The translations under genes and the position numbers were made by a program. A stretch of 64,000 nucleotides of DNA, taken from contig JAGPNK010000002.1 in the NCBI GenBank assembly GCA_020746835.1, positions 1,860,001-1,924,000 of the forward strand, written 5' to 3'. The DNA is from Stachybotrys elegans (taxonomy: Eukaryota; Ascomycota; Sordariomycetes; Hypocreales; Stachybotryaceae). Positions 34,433 through 46,584 of the stretch are shown here, one piece after another; positions within the stretch are counted from its first letter, which is position 1, and each line of letters begins with the position of its first letter. A model generated the notes under the pieces. That model made no database searches, was not told where the DNA came from, and worked only from the letters and a program-made list of their open reading frames with translations.

Positions 34433-36964
34433 ATGGCTTCCAAGCACCCCCTCAGAAGGTCTTGTGCTTTCTGCCGTGCTAGGAAGATCAAATGCTCCAA
34501 CGAAACCATCTGCGAAGCCTGCCGCAAACAAGGCGCAGACTGCATTTACGACTTCGAACCCCCTCGACCTAAGGCCCGCGGCATGAGCCAAGATCGAGTT
34601 CACTCTGACCGTGATGCCACTCCATTCTCCCAGAGACAACGGCAGTCTCGAGGTGCTTCTCCGATAGCCAACTCGGGCGTTGCCATGACAGAAGAGATGC
34701 GAGCTGCAGAACAGGGCGAGAACGTCGCCCTTGTCCTGGAACAAAAGTTCTACGAAAACTTTAGCCCGGACTTCGGCCCAAGAAGGAGCCCATGGCACGA
34801 CCGCATAGCTGCCTACAAGAAGGGCGCACAGCGAAATACCAGAGAACGCAACGACAGCTCTGCCACAACCTACAGCCCCATGAATGTCAAGTACACTGGC
34901 ATTCTTTCCCTCCTAACACATGACCTCGTTGGCCTCGTCACTGACCAATTCGGATCTCTTGGCTGCTATCATGTAGAGGAGGGTGGTGCCAAGTTCTTTC
35001 TATCTGGCTTGGCATCTGATGAGACCCAGACCATGTTTGATGACCAGCCTTTAGGGGGAAACCCCCTCTCCGAGTATGGCCAGAGACAGCAGACTCAGCT
35101 CATTGACGTCTGGTACTCTTCACATCCTCTATCCTTCCTTGTCTCCAAGACACTTCTCCTTCGCCAAATCCGCGACGGCACCCATGATGAGGTTCTTCTC
35201 GCCGTCATGCTAGCCGATGCCAACTTCAGCATTGGCGATGAGGTGGCCAGCGCTCGAGGACAAGTCCTCCTGAGATGGGCTGCTGCTCAGCTCCGAACCC
35301 GGTCACTACAACCAAAGAATCAGACAGGCGGCATGTCTGGTACATCAACAAGGATATTCAGTGGCATCTCAGTCGCCCAGGCCCTCATGCTGCTCGGATG
35401 GAATGCCATGTGTGCTTCACAAGCTCGAAGGGCCATCTGCTATATCGGCCTAGCGGGGAAAATCGCTACCGAGATACAGGAGCAGATTGCTAGCGCGACT
35501 GGACCCATGACCTCGAGCCGAATCAATGGTATCGACGTCTTCGATGTCGAGAAGGAGCTCGTCTCCTACTTGTACTGGACTACATTTTCACTCACCCTTT
35601 GGGCCTTTATTCAGATGGGCAACGGCAAATTCCCAGCCATGCTACAGTCATTGACATCTGTATTCCTGCCTGTGACGGAAGCCTCTTCTGCCGTCATCCA
35701 GCTTGATATCGTCTCTGAGAACTTTAGCACCCTCCACAAACAGAAAGCCGTCATTAGAGAAATGTGGCCTCTAGCGCACATCGTCAGTGTTATTGGTTAC
35801 ATTTACGCCATGTGCCCCCAAAGCTTGGATAACTCGGAGTCACCCACGACAAGCTTTTGGCAGGACGCCCCGCTCCTTGCTTTGCATAGGTTCCAACAGG
35901 GAAAGCCTGCACCTGATGTCAACCTTGTCTGCCGGAATATCAACCAGATACTACTGGAGAGCATCAACATCCTCACGAGACAGGTCAGCGAAGTCCAGCC
36001 ACGAAGTTTGGTGCTGCTAGTTTACCATACTATGGCCATACACTTCCTTTTCCCCGCGCTGCCTCAGGGCCAAGGAGAAGTAGCCATCACGCCCGACATC
36101 CTGGATCGTTTCTGCTCATCCACACACGAAATCTTACGAATGTTTGCTGTCGTCTCGGGGCAACCACACGATAATTTTAGCTTTACATCATCTCTACGAC
36201 CATGCTTTCCTGACGTTTTCCGCCTGGCTCTGGATACCTGCGCAAGGGGCCTCTACTTGCTGGATGCCAGGAGTATGTTGCAGTCGAGCACTCATGGGAA
36301 GAACCTTGCGACACTCACCCAGGGTCTCTATGCCATGAGCCGGGATGACTTCTTCAACCAGGGTTCTTCGTTGCGTATGGTGAAAAGGCAGCTGAAGGCA
36401 TGCCTGCGCACGATTCATGGGCGCACACCGTCCACGTCCAGTTCTTCGGGAGCTTCATCACCTGACTACAGTCGAGGCAGCGTGGCTAGCATTCCTCAGT
36501 CTCCTGTCTTCAGCCCGCCCCTTGCTGGCAGCTCAGTGGACTCGGACCACATGTCAACAGCCAGCACCACCGTGCTGGACCCATCCTCGTCTTTTATCTC
36601 GCCAATGGATGCCACATCGATACCTCATCCCATGGCATCGTCGGTACCGTCATCAAGAGCACCATCTCTCACTGACAACCCGTTCAGCCCCTTGTCAGAC
36701 TTGCACAAGTCTGACTGGCGAGCTAACGAAGAGCTCTACCACAATGTGCTAGAGCCGAGTGCACATCACCTTACTTTGCCTGGCATGGTCGAGATGCAGG
36801 GCGGATGGTACCAGCATCATGCACCTGGCGTCATGGACTTCGAAATGGCGGCAGGCCCCATGTCGAATGTCCAATGGAACTGGGGCGATGCCGATTCCGA
36901 AATGGCCGTCGCTGCTACCTCTGGAGGCTCTGACCTCTACTACTGCGAAGGCAAGAGGCCTTGA
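34433..36964 (+). CDS. Zn2Cys6 (fungal-type) transcription factor, 843 aa
   Basis: The N-terminus MASKHPLRRS is followed by the binuclear zinc cluster CAFCRARKIKC...CEACRKQGADC with spacing C-x2-C-x6-C-x5-C-x2-C-x6-C (residues ~11-37). A basic linker follows. The large middle region (about 120-650) is helical with segments such as LLRWAAAQLRTRSL and LIDVWYSSHPLSFLVSKTLL, consistent with the fungal-specific transcription factor homology domain. The C-terminus (650-843) is rich in Ser/Pro and then acidic, like an activation domain. The ATG at 34433 is chosen because it lies just before the cluster. There is no intron. Its targets are unknown. It lies 7.5 kb upstream of the pigment locus on the same strand, which permits but does not show a regulatory link. 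Confidence 0.92.
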   Translation: MASKHPLRRSCAFCRARKIKCSNETICEACRKQGADCIYDFEPPRPKARGMSQDRVHSDRDATPFSQRQRQSRGASPIANSGVAMTEEMRAAEQGENVALVLEQKFYENFSPDFGPRRSPWHDRIAAYKKGAQRNTRERNDSSATTYSPMNVKYTGILSLLTHDLVGLVTDQFGSLGCYHVEEGGAKFFLSGLASDETQTMFDDQPLGGNPLSEYGQRQQTQLIDVWYSSHPLSFLVSKTLLLRQIRDGTHDEVLLAVMLADANFSIGDEVASARGQVLLRWAAAQLRTRSLQPKNQTGGMSGTSTRIFSGISVAQALMLLGWNAMCASQARRAICYIGLAGKIATEIQEQIASATGPMTSSRINGIDVFDVEKELVSYLYWTTFSLTLWAFIQMGNGKFPAMLQSLTSVFLPVTEASSAVIQLDIVSENFSTLHKQKAVIREMWPLAHIVSVIGYIYAMCPQSLDNSESPTTSFWQDAPLLALHRFQQGKPAPDVNLVCRNINQILLESINILTRQVSEVQPRSLVLLVYHTMAIHFLFPALPQGQGEVAITPDILDRFCSSTHEILRMFAVVSGQPHDNFSFTSSLRPCFPDVFRLALDTCARGLYLLDARSMLQSSTHGKNLATLTQGLYAMSRDDFFNQGSSLRMVKRQLKACLRTIHGRTPSTSSSSGASSPDYSRGSVASIPQSPVFSPPLAGSSVDSDHMSTASTTVLDPSSSFISPMDATSIPHPMASSVPSSRAPSLTDNPFSPLSDLHKSDWRANEELYHNVLEPSAHHLTLPGMVEMQGGWYQHHAPGVMDFEMAAGPMSNVQWNWGDADSEMAVAATSGGSDLYYCEGKRP

Positions 36965-38060
36965 GTAAGCCCAGTCACACTCCAACACGATGATGCGGTC
37001 CCGTCATTGACTGCCTATTCGAGCAATGGCCGAAGCTGCCAACAACCCAGCATTGACTCCAGATCTTGGGAAGCTAGTTTGCTGAGTGCAGGGTCTGGTC
37101 AAAGAGTTACCGCTGTATGCCACCTGGGGCTTGAGGTACACCGTGTGTCTCCCACACTGTGACAAGCCTCTTGTTCCTTTTCTTCTCGTACCCACACACC
37201 CCCTGCTAGGCAAGTGCACATCTTGTCAGCCTTAATCTTTGCCTTCACTCCTTCTGGGCATGGCTCATGGTCCTTGGCGTTGGGCCTGCTCCCTTTTTTT
37301 CGTCTATCTTCTTCCTCCCCTTCCACTTCCTTATTGCTTTCATCGCTTGGGTTACGACGGAAATGTGTTCTCCTTTCCTTTTTAGTACCGGCGACTGCTC
37401 TCTTGTTCTATTCTATTTCCCCTTTGCTTTATTCATGTACGAGAAATGCTTGAGCCTTTGTTATCAAGGCGTCAAAAGGACCTTGGATTCGTGAGTGGGT
37501 GAGACGAACAACCCAGCCAGCTAGGGGCCAAAACGACGAGAGGGAAGTGGAGATGCCCTGGCTGAAGCGAATCCTCATGTAGATCATGCAATACGACTTC
37601 CTGATTTGCTTCTTACATTTCCCGTTGCCGCTATTTGCACCTGGTCCCTGGGGCATGCTTACCGTATGGACGAAGCAGCACACATCGGGCAATGTTGTCG
37701 AATGCAGCAAAGCTGCTGAGATGGCCCGCGCTAGACCCTTGTTTCTCTATCATTAGCATCCTAGTGGAGTGCAGTTATGGCGAACGGCCGTCTAAATCTC
37801 TCTATCGCAGGGCTCATTGCTCTTGACCAGTTGGCTGAACTTGAGGTGAGATACAGGGAATGTGAGATGACACCCCTCTTACCACCTCTTTGTTGCATCT
37901 TGCAAATGCATTACACTTGCTAGGCCCAATTTCTTACGCGGACCGTTACCGTACCACTTGTATGGAGTACTTAATCACCCCAATGCTTAGGTGGGCGAAG
38001 CGGCCCAGGGGCGCGCACATACCTACTACGCATTGGACATGCACAATTGCACACACTCGG

Positions 38061-39470
38061 TCAGCTTGCACTTTCTGGGGTCATAAGACGGGCGTCGTAA
38101 TCCCGCACACCGCAAACTGCGTCATACGCCAGCCAGTGTAGCCTCGGGAGGACAAACGACACCAGTTTTGAAGAGACAAACAGCATGGCAAAGACGGCCC
38201 AGCCGACCTCGCCGAGTACGGCCGAGGGATCACCCGTTGGCGTTGTTAGTAGCCTCCACCGAACCACAGGCAAAGCTGGGCTTCCTCAAGATAACGACTG
38301 AGTTTGACAAGGTATCTCTGACAAGACCAGCTACCTCATGGTGCGGTATCCGTACATACGCAACTTCATCCTCTTTGGGGGGCCGACGTTAGCTCTGACT
38401 GAGGCAGAACCCTGAGCTGGCCCCCAGAGCTAGCACTGCCGTCCACAGCTTCTTCCAGAAGGAGTTAGATTCGAAAGTCATACTCCGATCTGGTCTCAAA
38501 CCGGCCTTCCTCATTGTGGGGTCGGCAAGTGAGATGCTTATTATGTACCTGGATGAACTGGGCAAAATACGCAGCGGTGGCTGCGCCGCCGGGAATGGAG
38601 GCTGAGACGGACGTGCACATATTCGTCTACCAACCTCGAAGAAGTGGGAAGTTTCAGAGCCAACTCATTCGCTATGCTTGGTCTGAGCTTGCGCCATTGG
38701 CTTGTCTGTTCGCTCAGCCCAGCACGACGCGTTTGCCGAGAATCGGGTACATGAGAACACGGAGTACTCCGGGACTCTTACTGCCTTGCGCGTGCTCTCA
38801 TAGTAGGCTCATCTCGGCGTTGGCTGCTTACGGCCAATGGTCGATCACAACGGGTCGCCAACCCGTTGTGGAGCCGAGACGCCAAGAAACGGGACAGGTA
38901 TTGGATGGGCAATGGATGGGCAATGGGATCAGGGCGTGTAATCTGCACCAACCACGCCCTTCCCCAGCCTTTCGTTATCGCTTCATCACCGCCCACTTAT
39001 ACCTGAGAGAAGCAGCGGGATGTCGTCCACGGCTAGACCCGTTATGTACTGGGCTAACAGCGCCATACAACGGCCCGTCAAACTAGATCGTGAAACCTTG
39101 GAACTAGCCGCAAGACTGAACGGAGGGTATCCGCATGGCTCAATACGATTTACAGGGCTTTGTCACAGCTCAATACTAACTAGTATGAAAGACTTGGACA
39201 TCAGGAGTCAAGGACATGTGGCAGATGGGGCTGCTTGTTTCCGTTGATAGCGTCTGGGAACAGTATCGCCCAATTAGCCACTCTGGGTTTCAGAACAGAG
39301 GTAAGGCCAGTATCAACAACTGGACCAAGTTCACCAGGAATTCCAGGCGACACGGAGCCAGGGAAGCGCATGGCAGCATCCTTTAACCCAACCACTGATG
39401 GATGCATGCACAGATACACAATCCAGATGAGCGAGGCTAGGAATGCCGAGGGACAATTGTGAGCCGATCA
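38061..39470 (-). pseudogene. Possible relic of a membrane-protein gene
   Basis: Minus-strand patches read as hydrophobic protein. Examples are CPSAFLASLIWIVYLCMHPS (near 39.4-39.46 kb), SIPGGAATAAYFAQFIQ (near 38.6 kb, running into GTACAT), FWKKLWTAVLALGASSG (near 38.45 kb) and LGEVGWAVFAMLFVSSKL (near 38.2 kb). Stops and frame changes separate them. The order along one strand and the hydrophobic character suggest one decayed multi-span protein gene. No family was identified, so this may also be chance. Confidence 0.25.
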
Positions 39471-40417
39471 GACGCCTTGGGCAGCTGTGTCATTCGTCTA
39501 GAGCTTCCTTAGTCAGGCAGAAGCCGAAGCTTATTATGTCCCTCTTGCTGGGATATGTTCCTTCTAGCAGCTTGGTGGACTGGAATGTCTATTCATAGCA
39601 TTGCCTTGGCAAGTCGGGGCGCATAGCAACCGACGCCCGACATGCCAACCAGATTGCGATGCAGTCTTGTTACGAAGGATTGTTTATGTAATCTTTGCAG
39701 GATCGAATCTCAGGGTCTCACGCGAACCGAGCGAATCAAGGGCCTTGGATGATGCTGCCGGTACAGAGGAATAGCCAATAGGATTGGAACCAGACGACGA
39801 CAAGGTGCGTCTTTCAGATAGGCGAGCACGTGCTGTACATGCACTCACTGAGCAGGCACACCAGTTTTCATCGTTGCCAAGTCAAGCAAGGCGATCCGTC
39901 AATTGCTCCTGTTCCGCACTACATCAAGCGAAGGAACCGGTACCGCTCATGGGGGGAGGGGGCAACAAGAGAAGATTGACTCTTCACTGCCTTGATATGA
40001 GTAGATGCGCCACAATCATCCCGGGCAAAATCAACCACATTGGTTACAAAATATCTGATGAGCAGAGATGTTCACCACATAGTGCAAAGCCAACCACTGG
40101 TAAATAGCTTGAAGACTTGGCAAGCTTCCCTTCCTATCATCCACTTATGCGGAAGATAACTGATCAGATATCACATGCAACCAGCAGAGACCGGGACCCC
40201 CTTGTCCCTAACCCGGAGCAGGGGATGGAGAATCTGGAATGTCCTTGCGGGCTGACACAAGACATAGCCGGCGAACCCAGAATCACCGAACCAGCGTTTG
40301 ACTTGCGCAAGGAGTTCTTGGGCGGCACAGCGCATGCGCGTATGGCGATGGCTGGCTGCAGGATGTGCTGCCGGCCTTCAAGGTTCTTCAACCGACCTAG
40401 GGTTCCCCAGAATATCC

Positions 40418-41176
40418 TCAAAGAAATCCACGCCCCCCTTGCGAGACGATAAGGATGCAACGTTGGCGAGAACCTCCTTCTTGCGTGCCAAGAATGCACA
40501 CGTGGTGGAGTAGGATTGCGAAAGCAAGCCACGGTGAAGCATCATGTGGAAACTCAACGCCATTTTGCGCGCACTCTTGACGAGCCCACTCTGCAGATCC
40601 TCCTGCAAAGGTGCCGTCTTCCCCCCCTTGATGATTTAACAAAGGAATAAACCGTGTTTGAGCATGGAAATAGGCGAGTTCGCCGGCCGTTTGATACTGC
40701 CCCTTCGAGCGGAAACTACCGTTCAGACCAATAGTGTCTTCTACAGAAGCTTCTGTTGGGTTTAAGATCTTTGGCCTTGTCAATTGGCATCCTGGGCGTC
40801 ACAGTCAGCCCGCCGTTGCTTCAACTATTCATCTCTGCGAGGCAATCTTGCCAGTTCGGAGGATCGCCTCACCTATCACATTATACGTCTTGACATCATC
40901 CTCAGAAGGATTCAGCGAGGATCCACGGAATATTTCAACGGCATTAGCTCATCTGGGGTGCTGGCGTCGCATCGAAGGCAGCGGTATCCATGCAGCACTT
41001 CTTCCTGATACTACATGCTGGGAGATTACGAGGGATTCACATGCATCGACTTGATTGGCTATTTCATTGATCGCAAAAGGAGTTGGACCCTGAGCTGGGG
41101 GGTTGACACCATTTCTAAGGCTGAGCGGTGATGCGAAGAGAGATGTCACCACAACAGGTAACTGCCGCGCAGGCAT
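40418..41176 (-). pseudogene. Possible decayed gene, unknown family
   Basis: Two long minus frames, 41176-40949 and 40783-40418, with a protein-like stretch between them (NPSEDDVKTYNVIGEAILRT) interrupted by stops. Patches such as GPTPFAINEIANQVDACES and YQTAGELAYFHAQTRFIPLL have balanced composition unlike random translations. At least three in-frame stops lie between the parts, and no introns that would remove them were found. The original function is not recognisable. Confidence 0.25.
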
Positions 41177-44100
41177 TGGGGATCCTACGGCGTGGAAATC
41201 CTATCGACTAGTCTACTTCAACGTGCAGCCGAGAACTAGACGCTCAGGTTCATCTCTGATCGGTCCTCTAGAAAGGTAAACCAGACAACTACCCTGCTCA
41301 TGTGAGATCCCGGCGAGAGTGTGGGATTTCTCGATCCTGTACCCCGATGGAAATGGAGATTAGTGATTTCGAGGAGGCCCCCTCTGACAATAAAGACCAT
41401 ATCAGATCAATCGATGACAGTTGGAAGAATAGCCGCTGTTTGGTTCCGATTTCCCTTGGATGACATGAATCTTACCTCCCTAGAGTGCCACTGGGATCGG
41501 CATGTCTATATGATGAAAAGCTATCTTCGATGGGCTTAGATGGACGACGTTGGCGGTTGCGTCGGAGTGACTAATTGTTTACAGTACATGCTTAAATCAT
41601 CCCCAGATCGATTACGGCATGCGTATCCCAGGTTCTGACCGAATTACAAAAGACGGCTGATGCCATGTCATTCTGAAACACGGGCGCACCAACTCGCACG
41701 CCTCCCATCCTCTGCCGATGGAGAAGAAAGCTGGAGATTGAGCGCCAGGGATGAGCGGCACAGCAGCAGGACAGCAATCCTACTCTGCGGGTTGGCCCGG
41801 GCCAAGCAAGGCGCGGTTCTTCTGACCAGCCCCCATGTGCGCAGGTTCCAGCATACCGTTATGTATCGTTCTTCTCACGGCACCCCCACCGGTCTCCATG
41901 GACTGACGAGGGAGGGTACCATACGCCCTTGGATGCTGGACAAGAGGCTATAATAAGAGTACGCTAGATGATGGCCAACATGCAACACCTTCACACCCCC
42001 CGCCCCCTTCTCTCTAGAAAGGCAGAGATATCTCCACAGGGATCATCTGGTGGGAGTGGGCGGCATGCTCGCATCTTGTATGATAACGGGTAAGGATTAG
42101 CATTTTGACATTTGGTCTTGGGGCTGTGGTCAGACGGACTGAGAATTGAGAGATGAGTAATGAGGCTGCCTTTTGGGGGCTGAATACTGACGTTGGCGGT
42201 GGTGGCAGGATGTCAGGCTGCCGTGGTTGAAAGGAGCAGCTCCCAGGCATGCTGCAGATGGTTAGGATTTGGGAATGATGATACGTCGGGGAGTAAGTAT
42301 GCTACTTACAGGGATAGACGAAGACACTGTACCGGGAGGCAGCATTTACAGATCAAGGCATGAGGTGCTGATATCTCAGATGAGTATATCGATATGTCAG
42401 TGCAACTCTGAGATGGAAATGCACTGGGAAGGCCATGGGCTGCCCAGATCTAGGCGGCTTTAGGAGTAATGTGTTTTAAGATGACTGCGTAAATGGCCTG
42501 TTACTCTTTGCGAGAAGAAGCACACCCATCAGCATCAGTTGGAAGTTACCATCAGTGGCAAATGCTTGACAGCATCATCTGGTCTACACAAAACTGGGTG
42601 GACTATCGGAAAGTGTTGAATTCACTTGGCAAGTTGGACCAGCGTACTCGATGAGGATGATGAGGGTGATATGAAATTTGAGGATTCAGCGCTACGATTA
42701 TAAATGTCACGGTTTGTTATACTTTCCCTGATGTATGGCACAAGGTCATCAGAGTGGCGATGTCGACTGTGCCTGTTGCTTGACGGTATGAAGACTTCCT
42801 GCTGCTGTAATCCAACCCAACCGAACCGAGACTAGAGAGACAGTATTTAAGGAGCACTATTTCAGTGATTATAATATGTTCTTCTCGCTGTTGTTGGATT
42901 ACCGCTAGATGATATATATAGCGAAGCTGTATAAACGCAATGCGTACTCCATCTTATACACAGAACGGACAATATCAGGTAGATGGCGGAATCTTCACAA
43001 GGAGACAGGCTGGTTAGAGAGCCCTAGAAGAATTTGTTTGCATTATACGAGTAAGGTTGTCTATATAGAAGGCACTGATTCAGTCGTGGTCTTCTCGTTT
43101 GTCACGGTCAGGCTGCGGCGGAATTCTCGAGTATCATGCGCTCGCAGAGGTTCTGGTGAGCGGAAGATTCAACATCTCTCAACTTCCCAACCGTTACCCT
43201 AAACGATTAGGCTAGGGAGCCAATCATGTTACACCAAGTAAAGTAAAACATTGAGTACTTGGAACATGCCTCGGCGCAGCTTCAACCCCCACGCTCCGTG
43301 GTGTCGTTGTTAGCTACGACCGGGTCAGAGACAATCCTCCTATTGACCAGTGCGAGGATCTAGGTCTCAGTAGATGCCGTGAGAGCTCATACCGTTGAAG
43401 CTCTCATGTCCACTGTGACAAATTCCCTTATCTTTGCATCATTCGTAGAGATATTGCGTCAAACACAATAATCTTCCCCTATTGAGAAAATGTTGCGAGA
43501 GTAGTCCTACGTTACAACAAGGCGACCACGAGGCTCCCGACTTGCAGTTCTTGCAGCAGCATCTACCGTGAGACTGAAAGACCAGGAGAAACCCCACTAC
43601 TCGTGACAGAGCGCCCCGAGTTGCACCACAGTCTTGATCAGATGCCGAGTATTGAGCAACACGGGGGAAGCTGTTGTGCTCAGAGACTATTGCTGCCAGA
43701 CAGACATCCCGTGGTGCATGCGCCCTCGACCGGGTCAATCACACACAGCAGCAGCAACATCCCGATGCCATTCCCGAGATTATCGATGGGTATCGATCAA
43801 CATTGCTGTGTCAGGGCTTGCGCGACTCTCTTGCACGGAGATTGCGCGCCGCTTGACCCCCCTTTTGGCCTCGTACGACAGCCGACGTACGCAAAGAGGG
43901 AGACACGAGGGACGGAGGGGCCGCTGAATCGCTCGTAACCATTTGCTCCCCCGAGAGGTCGAGTTTAAATTGAAGCCTCGTATCTGCTAGGCTTGTGTAA
44001 CCCTCGAGAACCCTTTTGACTGTGAGCTTTGACAAGCACAGACAAATGCCGCCGTGCCTAAGCCAGGCGCAAAAAAAAAGGGAAAGGGAAAAAAAAAGAC

Positions 44101-44512
44101 ACAGTTTGTGCCATCATGACACAGTATTGCAAAGAAACCGAAACCCTGTGTGGGCGCGACAGGTCCAAGCATGGAGGAGGAGGAGGAAGAGGAGGACGGC
44201 ATGGATATACATAGCCCTTGTGCCCTTTTGAAGTCGGGAGAGAGGCAGGCAAGGCTTCTCATTTGTTTACGACTCCGACCCCAGTCTCTCGTTGCCTTTT
44301 TTTGCGCACTTCGCTCACTCTCGTTTTCTTCGCGCTGATTGTTCTCCTTGTCGAGGTAGGACCCCCATTCTTTTCTTCCTCCGCCCCCAGCCGAAGGGGG
44401 TAGTCCATCGGGGACCTCTCGGGAAATGCGACTGGCTGACGTCCTTGATCGCGCCCAGACCTTCCCGCTTCCTCTCTTTTTACCTAGCCCAGCTCGGGGC
44501 TTGCATACTGCG

Positions 44513-46584
44513 ATGCAGAGCTTCCAGGGCGGCGTGCCGGGGCTGTTGCTAGCTCTGGTGCTTGTCGTCGTCGCCGCCCGAGCGGCCGTCGTGGAACGCC
44601 ACTGGGACGTGACTTGGGTATGGGCTGCGCCCGACGGCTACGCCAGGCCTGTCATCGGGGTCAACGGGGCGTGGCCGTGCCCGAGCCTCGTCGCGACAAA
44701 GGGCGATGAGGTCGTCGTCCATGTGAGGAACCTCCTGGGGAACCAGACGACGGGGATTCACTGGCATGGCATAGACCAGGTCGGCACCAACTACATGGAT
44801 GGGTCCGTCATGGCGACGCAGTGTCCGATAGCCCCCAACATGACTGCCACGTATAGGTTTACTGTAAGAGAGAGGTGTATGATGCTTTGCGGGATCGTTC
44901 TGGCTGACAGGTGATGCAGGTCGATCGTCCGGGAACCTTTTGGTGTAAGTCGAGTCATATCAAACGAAGTCCCTGGCTGCCTGTTACTTACTGCTCTGGA
45001 TCTTGTTCTCTGTAGGGCATTCCCATGATATGGGCCAGTATCCCGACGGGATTCGAGGGTCCATGATTGTGCACGACACTGAAGATCCCTTTGCGAACGA
45101 GTACGACGAGGAACACATCCTCACCCTCTCGGACTGGTAAGAGTATGGGAGCATCATGATGCCGCGTGCTGACCAGAGATCGATCAAAAAGGTATCATGA
45201 CAACTCCATCAGCGTCGTTCAACGGATAATCAACCCAAGTAACACACGGTTTTTGCCCGTCCTGCCCGATTCGATGCTCCTAAACGACGGTCAGGGCTCC
45301 GAGTATCCAGTAGACCCTAGCAAGACGTACAGGTTCCGCATCATCAACATGGCGGCCATGGCCTCCTTCATGATCACCTTTGGAGACGTCCCGATGACCG
45401 TCATCATGAACGATGCGGCCTATATTGACAGGGAGCCAGTCGATGCGATCCGCCTGACGGCAGCACAGCGCTGCGACGTGCTCATCAGGGGCCAGGATCT
45501 CATGGGCACCAACCACCCCTTTCTCGTCGGCATGGACGTGAATCCGGACTACACGAACCCCGACCTCCCCATATCCTGGGGCACCAACGCCACCGGCCAC
45601 CTGGTTGTGGACCCGAGCGGCGATCGTGGAGAGCTCACCGTCGACACTTGGCTGCCGGCCGACGATGCGACGTGGCTGCCGCTGCCAGGCGCTTGCACGG
45701 CTATGCTCCCGGCGCCAGACCGTGTGTTCCCGCTCGACTTTCGCTTCTGCTTTGACGAGAACAACACGCCAAGGTAGCCCCCCTCTCCTCCTCCTCACCA
45801 AGCTGTAATAGCCAGACATCTATGTCATTGTCTTATCTTGTCTTGCTTACTCGGCGACCTTCATCAGGGCATGCTTCGATGACAACATGGGCGACGCGGG
45901 ACCGTACGTGCCACAAAAGGTTCCTACGCTCTACACGGCCATCACAACGGGAGATTCAAACACGGATCCGGCCGTGTACGGCCACGTCCACCCCCTCGTT
46001 GTTAGCTTCGGCCAGACGGTCGATCTTGTAGTCAACAACCACGACGGGGCGATCCATCCCTTCCACCTCCACGGGCACCACTTCCAGGTCCTCGAGAGGC
46101 CCGGATCGGGGGCTGGGACCTGGTCTCCAAATGACACTTCGCGTTACAACCAAAACCCTCCGATGCGAGACACTGTTGCAGTGTTTGGGCAGTCGTACGC
46201 GGTGCTCCGGTTTAAGGCTGATAATCCGGGGGTCTACCTGTTCCACTGCCACGTCGAGTGGCACGTCGAGATGGGACTCACCGCGACTGTAATTGAGGCC
46301 CCTGAGCTGCTCCGCGGCTATCGTATTCCGGAAGACCAGCTGGAATCTTGTAGAGCCCTTGGAATACCCTATCAGGGCAATGCAGGGGGGAATACTGTCG
46401 ATTTCCTAGACGCTTCCAACTACAACACACTCAATGAGTATCCCTACGACGGGTGAGTTATGCAGCACTGTTCCGTTCCATCTCACATTGGACCAAGCTC
46501 ATGTTCGGCAGACCTACTGTGGGTGGCAATGAGCCAACATCCAGGCCGATTACACGAAGGCGACAGATTCGCCGTCGCTGGTAA
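44513..46584 (+). CDS. Secreted multicopper oxidase (Fet3/laccase type)
   Basis: 578-aa enzyme from six exons: 44513-44863, 44920-44944, 45016-45136, 45192-45773, 45868-46452 and 46512-46584. The signal peptide ([14 protein letters not shown]) starts at the chosen ATG. An in-frame ATG at 44426 would bury it. All four copper motifs are intact: GIHWHG (H83, H85), [13 protein letters not shown] (H127, H129), [10 protein letters not shown] and [11 protein letters not shown]. Exon 2 is only 25 nt. There is no C-terminal membrane span, unlike iron-uptake Fet3, so a wall or extracellular phenol oxidase is likely. Position beside the PKS suggests pigment polymerisation, as for Abr1-type oxidases. The last exon (ending RRRQIRRRW) is the least sure; unspliced, the frame stops at 46456. 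Confidence 0.9.

Larger units (their letters stand above)
36965..44512. other. 7.5-kb gene desert with possible gene relics
   Basis: No intact gene is visible. The part about 42.4-43.3 kb is more AT-rich than the flanking gene regions. Minus-strand frames at 38018-39470 and 40418-41176 read like protein in patches but are broken by stops and frame changes, as expected for decayed genes. Poly-A and GAG runs occur at 44070-44190, just upstream of the multicopper oxidase gene. Confidence 0.5.

Noticed and set aside
39690..39730. Sequence resembling a tRNA T-arm (GGATCGAATCTC)
   Set aside because: No cloverleaf or A box could be fitted around it. No convincing tRNA was found anywhere in the window.
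44426..44512. Upstream in-frame ATG for the multicopper oxidase
   Set aside because: It would put 29 residues before the signal peptide; the ATG at 44513 gives a normal secretory start.
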